From the NCBI GenBank assembly GCA_021234155.1, contig JAJEKV010000059.1, positions 2,682,182 to 2,746,181 on the forward strand: 64,000 nt of DNA, given 5' to 3'. The DNA comes from Isoetes taiwanensis. Its lineage: Eukaryota > Streptophyta > Lycopodiopsida > Isoetales > Isoetaceae. Under the pieces are notes generated by a model. The model did no database searches. It was not told where the DNA came from and worked only from the letters and a program-made list of their open reading frames with translations. Position 1 is the first letter of the stretch. Each line of letters begins with the position of its first letter. The position numbers and the translations under genes were made by a program. Shown here piece after piece: positions 63,672 to 64,000 of this stretch.

Positions 63672-64000
63672 ATGGAAGGACCAGCAACCAAAAGGGATAT
63701 CGAAGAGATGTTGAGGAATCTCCACCAAACAATCCAGAACAAAAATGAGGAAGACATGAGGAAGACGGTGGGCATGGTGGATCAATTGCAGCAGAAAGTA
63801 GCAGGAGTAGGATCTGAGACCCAACTGCTACTCAGGGAAACAGAACAGGCGCGAATGGAAAGGCAAGAAATGAGAGCTGAAATTCATAACATCACTGAGT
63901 TAGCTAATAGACTAGATAAAGAATCAAGTAGTGAGTCTTGGAAATTCCATGATAAAGTTAAAGCAGTAATAGACGAGTTGCAATATCAAGAGAAAATCAA
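63672..64000 (+). CDS. Coiled-coil ORF running off the window, ORF1-like
   Basis: Opens with ATG at 63,672 (MEGPATKRDIEEMLRNLHQT) and stays open to the last base. It is almost entirely heptad-type coiled coil (MVDQLQQKVAGVGSETQLLL, MERQEMRAEIHNITELANRL). This resembles the N-terminal half of an L1-type ORF1 protein, and a repeat resembling a LINE leader precedes it. A retrotransposon gag with a coiled coil is an alternative. The downstream part needed to decide is outside the window. Confidence 0.5.
   Translation, partial: MEGPATKRDIEEMLRNLHQTIQNKNEEDMRKTVGMVDQLQQKVAGVGSETQLLLRETEQARMERQEMRAEIHNITELANRLDKESSSESWKFHDKVKAVIDELQYQEKI

Overview
The window reads as nuclear DNA of a green plant, most likely a streptophyte alga or an early-diverging land plant with a large, repeat-rich genome. 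The evidence is GT-AG introns, a chromodomain Ty3 retrotransposon primed by initiator tRNA-Met, L1-like LINEs, hAT-like and other inverted-repeat elements, and plant-type transposon proteins. The species is not certain. Most of the sequence is nested mobile DNA; only a few stretches look like host genes.

Layout. 1-12,994 (minus): a nearly complete Ty3 chromovirus with 3' LTR, polypurine tract, chromodomain, pol, gag, extra ORFs, primer-binding site and 5' LTR. A hAT-like element sits in the 5' LTR. Between the 5' LTR and gag it carries two unusual ORFs, one ending in a clear histone H3 fold. 12,995-15,157 (minus): a decayed DUF7869-like transposase gene, split by the Ty3 insertion and by a 322-bp MITE. 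16.5-19.5 kb: arrays of a 24-bp palindrome around a broken FCP1-like phosphatase (plus) and a DUF8039-like fragment (minus). 19.7-21.1 kb and 23.8-32.1 kb (both minus): a truncated pseudogene and a fuller paralogue that join a ParB-like domain to a bacterial-type (beta-class) DNA methyltransferase. The fuller copy has a 5.1-kb inverted-repeat transposon in one intron. Between the two lie a 1.7-kb foldback and a smaller one. 33.3-34.9 kb (minus): a second DUF7869-like gene.

35-48 kb is mostly AT-rich non-coding DNA. It contains one well-formed multi-exon gene for a small membrane-anchored protein (38.2-39.1 kb), a direct duplication, a perfect 126-bp palindrome with a target-site duplication, and a 543-bp foldback. 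48.1-57.9 kb holds two divergent paralogous genes for small proteins of unknown function. One is broken by a MITE just after its start codon, the other by a LINE, and a second LINE sits in their shared upstream region. 58-64 kb has a 191-codon ORF, a cysteine-rich gene with one internal stop, tandem repeats, another MITE copy and the start of a coiled-coil ORF that runs off the end.

Most interesting: (1) the histone H3-like ORF inside a chromodomain retrotransposon; (2) the ParB-like/DNA-methyltransferase family in a eukaryote, on the same strand as two transposase-like genes; (3) LINE ORF1 and ORF2 in one frame separated only by a conserved UAG; (4) several families of exact palindromes. The Ty3 and LINE ORFs are visibly damaged. 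The methyltransferase gene may be intact, because each of its frame breaks falls in a homopolymer run.
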